From Actinobacteria bacterium Ga0077560 (lineage in GTDB: Bacteria; Actinomycetota; Thermoleophilia; Miltoncostaeales; Miltoncostaeaceae): a stretch of DNA of 38,198 bases. Shown piece after piece: positions 31,536 to 38,198 of this stretch. Positions within the stretch are counted from its first letter, which is position 1; each line of letters starts with the position of its first letter. The translations under genes were made by a program, and so were the position numbers. The notes under the pieces were generated by a model. The model was not told the origin of the DNA and did no database searches. It worked only from the letters and a program-made list of their open reading frames with translations. The stretch covers positions 1-38,198 of the forward strand of contig LNFL01000160.1 in NCBI GenBank assembly GCA_001464275.1, read 5' to 3'.

Positions 31536-33506
31536 TCACGCGGCGTGGCCGTTGTGCGCGTGGTGCGCGCAATGGGCCGATCCGGGGCGGGGCAGGTCGA
31601 GGTTCGGGTTGCCGACGAAGAAGCCGACGGGCTTCAGCTCGAACCCGATCCGGGTCACCGGCATCACCGGCCAGTCCTCGGGGCGCACGATGTGGTGCGC
31701 CCCGAACACGTACCAGAGCACCACGTCGGTGTTCTCCAGCGGCCGGTCGCCGGCGGTGTAGGCGGGCAGGCCGTCGCCGCCCGGGTGCTGGTTGGGGTAG
31801 TCGCCCCCGGCGTACATCTGGGACTCGTCGTAGGGCGTCACCCACAGGTGCTTGGTGGCGAACGCCCCGCGGCGGCCCTGCTGGCTGTCGGCCTTGAAGA
31901 AGTGGCCCACGTTGCCGCCGGGCATGAGCTTGTAGGCGACCGGCTCCCCGAGCATGTTGCGCTTGTTCGGGTTGGCGATCTTCCAGTACCGGCCGGCCAG
32001 CGGGTCGATCGTGCGCTGGGCCGCCGACTCGGACTCCAGCAGCGTGGCCTTGGTGACCCACGCGTTGCCGTACGGGTTGTCCTCACCCGGCGGAACGGCC
32101 TCGGAGTTGACCTCGTAGACCGAGTTCTCCATGCCGTCTACCGCCATGTCGAGGCGGACGCAGAAGAAGTGCTGGTGGTGCGGGCCGTACAGGCCGGGGG
32201 CCACCAGGGCGCCGTGGGTGGGCGTCTCACCGACGGGCAGCGCGCCGGAGGAGATGATCCCCGACAGCTTCACCTCGTAGTGGATGGTGCCGTCGGTGTA
32301 GAGGTACCAGTAGTACCCGTACTCGTAGTTGCCGACGGTGGCGATGAAGCTGATCACCAGCTTGCGCAGCCGCCGCACCTCGGCCTTCTCGGTGCGGAAG
32401 TCGGTGTGCTTCCAGGCGATCCCGTCGTCCTCCTCGTGGATGCAGATGGCGTTCTTCAGCACCACGGGCTCGCCGTCGTTGTCGTTCACCACGCCGTCGA
32501 CGTAGGTGATGTCGCCCAGGCAGTCGCAGCCCAGCTCCAGCTGGTTGGCCAGCACGCCCACGCCGTACTCGCCCTCGTCGAAGACGTTCTTGCGGTAATG
32601 GGTGGGCCGCGGGTCGGCGTACGGGATGTACATCTCCGACAGCGAGGCCCGGTAGATCACCGGCCGCAGCTCGTCGCCGTCGCGGTAGGACACCTGGTGC
32701 AGCACCAGCCCCTCGCGGGGCGTGAAGCCGATCCGCAGGTCCCACTTCTGCCAGGTCAGGTGGTGGCCGTCGATCGTGAACGACGGCCCCTCCGGCTGGG
32801 TGATCTCCAGCGGCTTCACGTCGGTGCGCGGGCCGTCGAACAGCGGGACGTTGTCGTCGGTGTACATCAGCTCCGGCGCGTAGTTGCCGGGGTTCGGGGG
32901 CAGCGGCACGACGCCGTGGTCCTCGAAGTCCGTGATCTCCATCCGGTCGAGGTCGACGAGGGCGATCAGGCCCTCCACCGGGCGCGCGTAGCCGTTGTCG
33001 TCGGGGCCGCTGCGCACGAACGTGATGGGCCGCACCAGCCGGCGCGAGGGGTCCTCCGCGGCGGTCTCGTACCCGGCGGCCCAGGGGTCCACCATCACCA
33101 GGTCCATGTCGGTGACCCCGCGCTTGGCCAGGGCCTCCTGGAAGCGGGCGTCCTGCTTGACCAGGTCCTCGCAGGCGGTGAACTCCTCGAACATGATCGG
33201 GGGCTGAACGCCCGGACGCGGCTCCCACGAGACCACCGCGTCGTCGGTCAGCGAGACCACGCCCTCGTAGGCCATGTGCTCCGAGCGCTCCCAGATGAGC
33301 ACCGAGGCGAGCCGTTCGAGCTCGGTGTCGCCGTCCCATGCCATCACCTCGGCCTTGGGCGGCTCCCGGAGCGTGATGAAGACGAACCTGGCGGTCGGGC
33401 CGAGCCCCTGGTCCTGCTTGGCGATCTCGGTCGCCCGTCGCACCTCGTCGGCGCGCAACGGGGCGAGCGGATGCGTGAGCCCTGCGGCGATTGAGCTGGG
33501 TTCCAC
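31536..33506 (-). CDS. Copper amine oxidase (primary-amine oxidase), first copy
   Basis: 656 residues from GTG 33506, chosen because GGGAGG stands five bases upstream. The longer frame above it lacks a site and is Ala/Arg-rich. All active-site elements are present: Tyr394 in VGNYEYGYYWYL (topaquinone), Asp in NVFDEGEYGVG, copper histidines in HHQHFFCVRLDM and GAHHIVRPEDWPVMP, and LGCDCLGDI. The C-terminus is also His-rich (SAHCAHHAHNGHAA). The two copies match along their whole length, with most change in the first 200 residues, near the substrate entrance in this family, so different amine preference is possible. It is the first gene of a three-gene operon with the second oxidase and a permease. 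Confidence 0.94.
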   Translation of the reverse strand: MEPSSIAAGLTHPLAPLRADEVRRATEIAKQDQGLGPTARFVFITLREPPKAEVMAWDGDTELERLASVLIWERSEHMAYEGVVSLTDDAVVSWEPRPGVQPPIMFEEFTACEDLVKQDARFQEALAKRGVTDMDLVMVDPWAAGYETAAEDPSRRLVRPITFVRSGPDDNGYARPVEGLIALVDLDRMEITDFEDHGVVPLPPNPGNYAPELMYTDDNVPLFDGPRTDVKPLEITQPEGPSFTIDGHHLTWQKWDLRIGFTPREGLVLHQVSYRDGDELRPVIYRASLSEMYIPYADPRPTHYRKNVFDEGEYGVGVLANQLELGCDCLGDITYVDGVVNDNDGEPVVLKNAICIHEEDDGIAWKHTDFRTEKAEVRRLRKLVISFIATVGNYEYGYYWYLYTDGTIHYEVKLSGIISSGALPVGETPTHGALVAPGLYGPHHQHFFCVRLDMAVDGMENSVYEVNSEAVPPGEDNPYGNAWVTKATLLESESAAQRTIDPLAGRYWKIANPNKRNMLGEPVAYKLMPGGNVGHFFKADSQQGRRGAFATKHLWVTPYDESQMYAGGDYPNQHPGGDGLPAYTAGDRPLENTDVVLWYVFGAHHIVRPEDWPVMPVTRIGFELKPVGFFVGNPNLDLPRPGSAHCAHHAHNGHAA

Positions 33507-33749
33507 GAGCACCTCCCGGTTCGGTGCCGCGCCACGAGGGGTGGCGGCGCGGCCGGTCAGGGCGGCAGCCTGGCGAGCGGCCGCAGGGGCCCGACACCCC
33601 ACCCGTGGACAAAGTGGCGGCGGTCCCCGCGGGACCTGTGGACAAATTGGCCCACGGGCCTAGGACCGCCGTCCAAGCCAGGGACCCCGCGGGTTCACCG
33701 CAGGTCCCAAGCGGGCATTCCGCAGCCGTTCCTAGCCTCTCGTGGCATC
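33507..33749. promoter_or_regulatory. Divergent control region of the amine oxidase operon and the MFS gene
   Basis: 243 bases without a gene. It contains two 13-base near-identical direct repeats (33605-33617 and 33638-33650) and between them the palindrome GGTCCC-CGC-GGGACC (33622-33636). Further GGGACC/GGTCCC half sites occur at about 33681 and 33703. No certain -35/-10 pair is seen. Confidence 0.5.
33605..33650. repeat. Direct repeats flanking a palindrome, probable operator
   Basis: GTGGACAAAGTGG and GTGGACAAATTGG (12 of 13 identical) are 33 bases apart, close to three helical turns, so both would face the same side of the DNA. GGTCCC-CGC-GGGACC lies between them. This is the arrangement expected for cooperative repressor or activator binding. 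The protein is not known. Confidence 0.5.
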
Positions 33750-34985
33750 GTGTCGACGACCGCCCGGCCACTCACCCACTGCTCCCTCGCCCCCGTCGGG
33801 GCGGGCGCGGCGGCGGCCGGAGGACTCGCCGTCACCGGCGTCGCCCTCGCCGTGGCCACGGCGGCGCGCACCACCCCGTCGGTGCTCATCGCGCCCATGG
33901 AGGCGCTGGGGTGGAGCCGCGCGGACCTCTCGATGGTGGCCGCCGTGAACCTGCTCTGCTTCGGCCTCGCCGGACCGTTCGGCGCCGCGCTGGGCGCTCG
34001 CGCGGGTCTGCGGCGCACCCTGGTGGCCGCGCTGCTGGCCGCCGCGGCGGCCACCGCCGCCGGCGCGTTCGCCACCGCCGGGTGGCAGCTCGCGCTCGCG
34101 TGGGGGCTTGTGCTGGGCGCCGCGGCCGGTGTGCTCTCGGTGCCGCTGGCGGCCATGGTCGCCCTGCGGGTCGCGCCGGGCCGCCAGGCGCTCTGCCTGG
34201 GCGCCGCCGCCGCCGTCACCGGAGCCGCGCAGCTCATCGCGGTGCCCGGGGTCACATGGGTCGCGGTCACCTGGAGTCCCGCCGTCGCCGCGGTCGCGGC
34301 GGCGGCCGTCACCCTGGCGGCGCTGCCGCTTGCGCGTCTGGCCCCGGCGGGCCGGTCGCCGGTGCCGGGCGCGCTGGCCGGCCTGCGCCGGGCGGTCGGC
34401 ACGCGGGTGTTCTGGGTGCTGTCGGGGCTCATGGCGATCTGCGGCGCGGCGACCCAGGGGCTGGTGGGAACCCACCTGGTACCGGCGGTGCACGATCACG
34501 GCATCCCGGAGGTCGCCGGCGCCGGGCTGCTGGCGGTGATGGGCGTGCTCACCGTGGTGGGCGCGCTCGCTGCCGGCTGGATGGCCGATCGCTGGGATCC
34601 CGCCCAGCTGCTGTTCGTCCTGTTCGCCGGACGTGCGCTGATGCTGGTGATGCTGCCCTTCACCCTGGCCGGGCGCGGCCTGGGCCTGGTGGCGCTGCTG
34701 GTGGTGTTCGGCCTGGACTGGGCGGCGACCGTGCCGGCGATCGCGGCGATCGCCCGTCGCGAGGCCGGCGACGCCGCGGCTCCGGTGCTGCTGGGCTGGG
34801 TGCTGGTGGCCCACCACGCGGGCGCCGGCCTGGGAGCGGTGGGCGGAGGTCTGGCCCAGGCGTTCATGGGCTCGTACGTGATGGCGTTCATGGTGGCGGG
34901 GCTGCTGAGCATGGCCGCCGCCGTGCTGTCCCTCGGGTTGTGGCACCGGCCGGTGGTGGCGGCGCAGCTCCCCGTCCGGGCGTAG
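33750..34985 (+). CDS. MFS transporter
   Basis: 411 residues, GTG start at 33750, with about 12 very Ala/Leu/Val-rich membrane helices. The layout fits the oxalate/formate or monocarboxylate-like MFS group: a first half with SVLIAPMEALGWSRADLSMVAAVNLLCFGLAGPFGAALGARAGLRRTL (in pieces), a central basic loop (LARLAPAGRSPVP), and a second half with VVGALAAGWMADRWDPAQLLFVLFAGRALMLV. The GARAGLRR and GWMADRWD loops correspond to the motif A regions. The substrate is unknown. It is divergent from the amine oxidase operon and 31 bases before an LLM oxidoreductase gene, so the two may form a transcription unit. Confidence 0.85.
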   Translation: MSTTARPLTHCSLAPVGAGAAAAGGLAVTGVALAVATAARTTPSVLIAPMEALGWSRADLSMVAAVNLLCFGLAGPFGAALGARAGLRRTLVAALLAAAAATAAGAFATAGWQLALAWGLVLGAAAGVLSVPLAAMVALRVAPGRQALCLGAAAAVTGAAQLIAVPGVTWVAVTWSPAVAAVAAAAVTLAALPLARLAPAGRSPVPGALAGLRRAVGTRVFWVLSGLMAICGAATQGLVGTHLVPAVHDHGIPEVAGAGLLAVMGVLTVVGALAAGWMADRWDPAQLLFVLFAGRALMLVMLPFTLAGRGLGLVALLVVFGLDWAATVPAIAAIARREAGDAAAPVLLGWVLVAHHAGAGLGAVGGGLAQAFMGSYVMAFMVAGLLSMAAAVLSLGLWHRPVVAAQLPVRA

Positions 34986-35016
34986 CCTGCGCCCGACCCC
35001 GTCGCAGGAGCGCCCC

Positions 35017-35988
35017 ATGGCCCGGTTCGGCATCCAGATCGCAGACTTCCGCTTCCCGGGGGACCCATCTCCGGCGCAGCTGTTCGGCCATGTCACGGCC
35101 GCCGCGCGGGCGGCGGAGGACGCCGGGTTCACCTCGCTGTGGGTGATGGACCACTTCCACCAGTTCCCGGAGGTCGCGCCGCGCGACACGGCGATGCCGG
35201 AGGCCTTCGTGTTGCTGGGCGCCCTGGCGGCGGTCACGCGCACGATCGAGCTGGGGACCATGGTGGCCGGCGTGCCGTATCGGAACCCGGCCCACCTGGC
35301 GAAGATCTTCACCACCCTGGACATGGTGTCGGGCGGACGGGCGGTCGCGGGCATCGGCGCCGGGTGGCAGGAGGACGAGTACCGCGCGTACGGCTTCGGG
35401 GACGCCCTGCCGTCGTGGCGGGTGCGCCTGGACGGTCTGGAGGACGCGCTGCGGATCTGCCGCGCCATGTTCACCCGGGTGGAGTCCAGTGTCGCCGGTC
35501 ACCGCTTCAGGACCGACGGCGCCATCAACGTACCCGGCCCGGTGCGTCCCGGCGGGCCGCGCATCCTGGTGGGCGGGGGAGGCGAGAAGCGCCTGCTCAA
35601 GCTGGTCGCAACGTACGCGGACGCCTGCAACCTGTTCGGCGACCCCGGCGTGGTGCGCCACAAGCTCGGCGTGCTGGACGCGCACTGCGCCGACGTGGGC
35701 CGCGATCCCGCGGCGGTCACCCGGACGTGGCTGGGCGGGCTCATCCTTGCCGAGACGCAGGCCCAGGCCGACGCCCTGGCGCGGGAGGCGGCGCCGCGGT
35801 GGGGAGCGGCCGACCTGGACGCGTTCCGGCACGTCGCCGTGTGGGGCACCCCGGAGTCGGTGCGCGAGCGGGTCGCGGAGTTGCTGGACGCCGGTCTGGA
35901 CGAGCTGTACTTCGCCCCGGGCGCGCAGAACTGGACGCCGGATTCGGTGGCCGCCGCCGGGGAGGCGCTGGCCCCGCTGATGGGGTAG
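35017..35988 (+). CDS. LLM-class (luciferase-like) oxidoreductase, probably F420-dependent
   Basis: 323 residues, an alpha/beta-barrel oxidoreductase. Typical blocks are GIQIADFRFPGD, AARAAEDAGFTSLWVMDHFHQFPE, LLGALAAVTRTIELGTMVAG, YRNPAHLAKIFTTLDMVSGGRAVAGIGAGWQEDEYRAYGF (in pieces), RVRLDGLEDALRICRAMFT, GPRILVGGGGEKRLLKLVATYADACNLFG and WGTPESVRERVAELLDAGLDELYF. The overall pattern is that of actinobacterial TIGR03560-like F420 enzymes. Flavin use instead of F420 cannot be excluded. AGGAG precedes ATG 35017. The TfoX-like gene follows after five bases. The substrate is unknown, perhaps one linked to the transporter upstream. Confidence 0.88.
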   Translation: MARFGIQIADFRFPGDPSPAQLFGHVTAAARAAEDAGFTSLWVMDHFHQFPEVAPRDTAMPEAFVLLGALAAVTRTIELGTMVAGVPYRNPAHLAKIFTTLDMVSGGRAVAGIGAGWQEDEYRAYGFGDALPSWRVRLDGLEDALRICRAMFTRVESSVAGHRFRTDGAINVPGPVRPGGPRILVGGGGEKRLLKLVATYADACNLFGDPGVVRHKLGVLDAHCADVGRDPAAVTRTWLGGLILAETQAQADALAREAAPRWGAADLDAFRHVAVWGTPESVRERVAELLDAGLDELYFAPGAQNWTPDSVAAAGEALAPLMG

Positions 35989-35993
35989 CGGCC

Positions 35994-36362
35994 GTGGCCC
36001 GGCGCACCCCGGAGGTCGACCGCATCGAGACGGCCCTCACCAACCTCGGGCCCGTGACCCTGCGCCCCATGTTCGGCGGGTGGGGCGTGTTCCTGGACGG
36101 CGGCATGCTGGGGCTGGTGCTGGGCGAGGCCCTGTACCTGAAGACCGACGAGCGCAACCGCGGCGAGTACGTCCGCGCCGGGCTGGAGCCGTTCGTCTAC
36201 ACGCGCATGGGTGAGCCGGTGACCCTGTCCTTCCACCGTGCGCCGGAGCCGCTGGAGGACTGGGACATGCTGGAGCCGTGGCTGCAGGGCGCGTACGACG
36301 CCGCCCAGCGGGCCGTCGCCCGCAGACGGCCCCGCCGGCCGCGCCCGTCCCGCGGGATGTGA
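35994..36362 (+). CDS. TfoX N-terminal domain protein
   Basis: 122 residues. It has the short TfoX N-terminal fold: NLGPVTLRPMFGGWGVFLDGGMLGLVLGEALYLKTDERNR (in pieces), YVRAGLEPFVYTRMGEPVTLSFHRAPEPLEDWDMLEPWLQGAYDAA. The motif MFGG-x-G-x-F and LYLKTD are the family marks. Full-length TfoX/Sxy regulates competence in gammaproteobacteria. Stand-alone N-domain proteins in actinobacteria have no settled role. The tail is strongly basic (RRRPRRPRPSRG). GTG 35994 is six bases after the previous stop. The true start could be slightly different, but the domain leaves little room. A 16-base-stem hairpin follows. Confidence 0.85.
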   Translation: MARRTPEVDRIETALTNLGPVTLRPMFGGWGVFLDGGMLGLVLGEALYLKTDERNRGEYVRAGLEPFVYTRMGEPVTLSFHRAPEPLEDWDMLEPWLQGAYDAAQRAVARRRPRRPRPSRGM

Positions 36363-36390
36363 AACGCCGGGGGCGGTGCCGGACATGAGA

Positions 36391-36434
36391 GATCGCGCGG
36401 GACGGCGCTCCTCTCCGGGCCGTCCCGCGCGATC
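36391..36434 (+). terminator. Large perfect hairpin between the TfoX-like and beta-propeller genes
   Basis: GATCGCGCGGGACGGC (36391-36406), a 12-base loop, GCCGTCCCGCGCGATC (36419-36434): a 16-base perfect stem without a T run. It is a terminator or, lying 36 bases before the next start, a leader hairpin. Confidence 0.6.
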
Positions 36435-36470
36435 CGCAGAATGACCGGGACGATCCCCGAGGAGGTCCCC

Positions 36471-38063
36471 GTGCCCAGGCCCCTGTCGCCGCTGGCCGCC
36501 CTGTCCGCCGGCTGCATGCTGGCGATCCCCGCCGTCGCACTCGCGGCGCCGCAGATCCCCGCCACCGCCGGGCCCGCGTACATCGACCCGTCGGCGCTGA
36601 CCCGCCTGGGGCTGGAGGTGCGCGACGACATCGCCCCGCGCGTCGTGACGGTCCCGAAGACGGCGGGCATCGTGGCGGCCGACACGCCCGGCGGCTTCTC
36701 CGGGGGCCCGTACGTCCTGCGCCAGCTCCCGACCGGCGACCTGTTCCTGATGGGCAAGAACCAGTGGACGTATCGCGGGCCGGACGCCCTGCGCCTGGGG
36801 GCGCCCGAGTTCCGCGACGACCTCGGCGGCCGGTTCGGCATGTACCTCGGCTCCCCGCTGTCGGATGGCGGCTTCGTCGGACAGAGCTCCCAGACCTCGG
36901 GAGCGCTGGTCGGGCTGGGGCCCGGTCTGTATGAGCGGTGGTCGTCGCCGTTCACCCCCGGGGAGGCGCCGCCCATCGCGGCGCCGTACGCCCTCGCGGG
37001 GGGCGACCGCGTGTACGCCTTCGGGGGGACGCCGTCGGTGGTGAACGGCCGGACCGGCGCGGTGATCGCCGCGATCGGCGCCCTGCCCGCCGACGAGTCG
37101 GTCGCGGAGCCGGTCGGCGCCCCGGACGGTGGCGCGCGCGTGGTGACCCTGGTCACCGAGACGGCCGCCCGCACCCTCACGCGGCGGGTCACGCTGCACC
37201 GCATCGACCCGGACGGGACGATCGCATGGTCGGCCGTGGTGGCGCAGGGCGTGGGTCCGCTGGGGGTGGACATCAGCGCGGTGAGCGTCGGCCCCGACGG
37301 CACCGCATACCTGGGCGTGGCGACCTCCAACGGCATCTCCCGCTGGGACGGGCGGCTGGTGGCGGTGGGGGCGGACGGGACGGTGGCCTGGGACGTCCCG
37401 GTGGGCGGCATGCCGTCTCGGCCGGCGATCGATGCCGCCGGCAACGTGTGGACCGTGACCAGCCGCGGGCTGGTCGTCGGCCTCGGGCGGGCCGGCGCCG
37501 TGGCGTTCTCACGGCGGTTCGCGGATCCGGGCGGCGCGGGCTCGGTGGCGTCCCATCGCGGGGGCGTCCTGGTGCAGGCGGGCGGGATCACCGTGCGGCT
37601 CGTCGCCCGGCCGGCGGGTGCCGCCCCGGCCGGCGCCTCGGTGCGGCTCGCGCCCGCCGTGACGCTGGTGCGGCGGCCGTTCCGCTGCGTCGCGCCCCCC
37701 GGCGGGCGTCCCAGGACGTGCCTGTACCGCCTCGACGCCACGCTCCCCCTGCGGATCGACACGCCCTCGGACGGCACGGCCGGCATCGTCATCGCCCCGG
37801 CGCGCCCGATCCTCGTCGGCGACGGACGGGGCCGCCGGGTCCCGGTGCGGCCGGCACGGAACACCGTGCGGGTCCTGGCCGGCGAGAACCGCATCCAGCT
37901 CGACGGCTTCCACGCGCTGCTGTCGGTGTGCACGCCGGGGCCGCCCTGCACGGTCCGCCCCGGCGACTACCGCGTGACCGTCACCCTGCGCGGCGGCGGT
38001 CCCGCCCGCACGTTCACGCGCACCATCCGGGTCCTCCCGGGCGATGGGCGCTGGGTCGACTAA
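36471..38063 (+). CDS. Secreted beta-propeller-like (PQQ/WD-type) repeat protein
   Basis: 530 residues. GTG 36471 is chosen because GAGGAGG stands at 36459-36465. An ATG at 36441 has no site. A signal peptide covers about 1-25 (RPLSPLAALSAGCMLAIPAVALA). Much of the rest looks like propeller blades: DRVYAFGGTPSVVNGRTGAVIAAIG, IDPDGTIAWSAVV, VGPDGTAYLGV, VGADGTVAWDVPVGGMPSRPAIDAAGNVWTVTSRGLVVGL (in pieces). Four cysteines fall in the C-terminal region (FRCVAPPGGRPRTCLYRL, SVCTPGPPCTV), which ends in a beta-rich domain (DYRVTVTLRGGG-x-ARTFTRTIRVLPG). It is probably extracytoplasmic and structural or ligand-binding. No enzyme motif is seen. The stop overlaps the end of the convergent gene by four bases. 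Confidence 0.78.
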   Translation: MPRPLSPLAALSAGCMLAIPAVALAAPQIPATAGPAYIDPSALTRLGLEVRDDIAPRVVTVPKTAGIVAADTPGGFSGGPYVLRQLPTGDLFLMGKNQWTYRGPDALRLGAPEFRDDLGGRFGMYLGSPLSDGGFVGQSSQTSGALVGLGPGLYERWSSPFTPGEAPPIAAPYALAGGDRVYAFGGTPSVVNGRTGAVIAAIGALPADESVAEPVGAPDGGARVVTLVTETAARTLTRRVTLHRIDPDGTIAWSAVVAQGVGPLGVDISAVSVGPDGTAYLGVATSNGISRWDGRLVAVGADGTVAWDVPVGGMPSRPAIDAAGNVWTVTSRGLVVGLGRAGAVAFSRRFADPGGAGSVASHRGGVLVQAGGITVRLVARPAGAAPAGASVRLAPAVTLVRRPFRCVAPPGGRPRTCLYRLDATLPLRIDTPSDGTAGIVIAPARPILVGDGRGRRVPVRPARNTVRVLAGENRIQLDGFHALLSVCTPGPPCTVRPGDYRVTVTLRGGGPARTFTRTIRVLPGDGRWVD

Positions 38064-38198
38064 CCCGGGGGTTCCGCCACCAGGCTGCGTTCGTTCGGCG
38101 CCAACGGCAGGACGTCCTCCACGAACGAGCGCACCGCCTCGCCCAGGCCCACGTCCGCGCCGCGGTTCTCGGACATGAACCACCGGTGGTCCAGGAGC
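38060..38198 (-). CDS. C-terminus of a minus-strand gene, probably DUF4032 protein (partial)
   Basis: Only the last 45 or so residues are inside the window: LLDHRWFMSENRGADVGLGEA followed by VRSFVEDVLPLAPNERSLVAEPPG and TAG at 38062-38060. The HRW-x-(L/M/Y)-SE-x(3,4)-DVG-x(3,5)-AV-x-SFVE pattern is what I recall from the C-terminal end of actinobacterial DUF4032 proteins, which carry a kinase-like N-terminal fold of unknown function. The rest lies to the right. It overlaps the convergent beta-propeller gene by four bases. Confidence 0.6.
   Translation of the reverse strand, partial: LLDHRWFMSENRGADVGLGEAVRSFVEDVLPLAPNERSLVAEPPG

Noticed and set aside
29549-33494. Plus-strand open frames of over 700 codons opposite the copper amine oxidases
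   Set aside because: The minus strand encodes full-length enzymes with every active-site residue. The plus frames are Val/His/Arg-rich and lack any motif.
35994-36362. Competence regulator TfoX/Sxy
   Set aside because: Only the N-terminal domain is present. The C-terminal domain is missing and no competence genes are nearby.
36471-38063. PQQ-dependent dehydrogenase
   Set aside because: The blades resemble PQQ/WD repeats, but the characteristic W-docking motifs, vicinal cysteines and catalytic Asp of quinoprotein dehydrogenases are not seen, and the protein is short.

Overview
The window is very GC-rich bacterial DNA. Its genes overlap tightly, many using ATGA or GTGA stop/start overlaps, and GTG and TTG starts are common. 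The content suggests a motile, aerobic actinobacterium: PASTA-less Ser/Thr kinases, an FHA protein, a collagen-like surface protein, an F420-type LLM oxidoreductase, copper amine oxidases, a probable DUF4032 tail and flagellar genes. A Thermoleophilia/Solirubrobacterales-like soil organism is my best guess. No rRNA, tRNA, CRISPR array, transposase or phage gene is visible.

Layout. 1-600: two small unknown genes. 613-1417 (-): a secreted collagen-like (Gly-X-Y) protein broken by one extra base. 1687-5271 (+): a signalling block with an FHA/HTH regulator, a transmembrane Ser/Thr kinase, and a second kinase-like receptor that is a pseudokinase with a related ectodomain. 5467-6387: a secreted protein of unknown function. 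6448-11340: an arginine succinyltransferase-type catabolic operon (M20 hydrolase, astA, astD, astB). 11406-12275: a SnoaL-like protein with a zinc-ribbon tail.

12304-27987 is the most unusual part and looks like a flagellar glycosylation and filament-assembly island. A sigma-28-type promoter (TCAA-N15-GCCGATGA) stands immediately before a run of glycosyltransferases: a GT2/GT4 fusion broken by two frameshifts, then four long GT-B proteins joined by 4-base overlaps. A second promoter of the same form precedes a GT2-TPR protein. A strong terminator and a weaker third promoter then precede flaG, fliD, fliS and a fliT-like gene. The flagellin gene itself is not in the window. The natural reading is that these enzymes glycosylate flagellin and are made together with late flagellar proteins. 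The N-terminal GT-B domains of the large proteins lose the catalytic EX7E motif in three of the four genes, while the C-terminal domains keep it. That suggests a set of partly non-catalytic, duplicated transferases.

28122-33506 (-): two tandem copper amine oxidases and an APC permease, probably for uptake and oxidation of amines. 33750-36362 (+): an MFS transporter, an LLM-class oxidoreductase and a TfoX-like protein. 36471-38063 (+): a secreted beta-propeller-like protein. The right edge holds the C-terminus of a minus-strand gene, probably DUF4032.

Three frameshifts at two loci (collagen-like gene, GT2/GT4 gene) could be true decay, phase variation in repeats, or assembly errors. The sequence alone does not decide.
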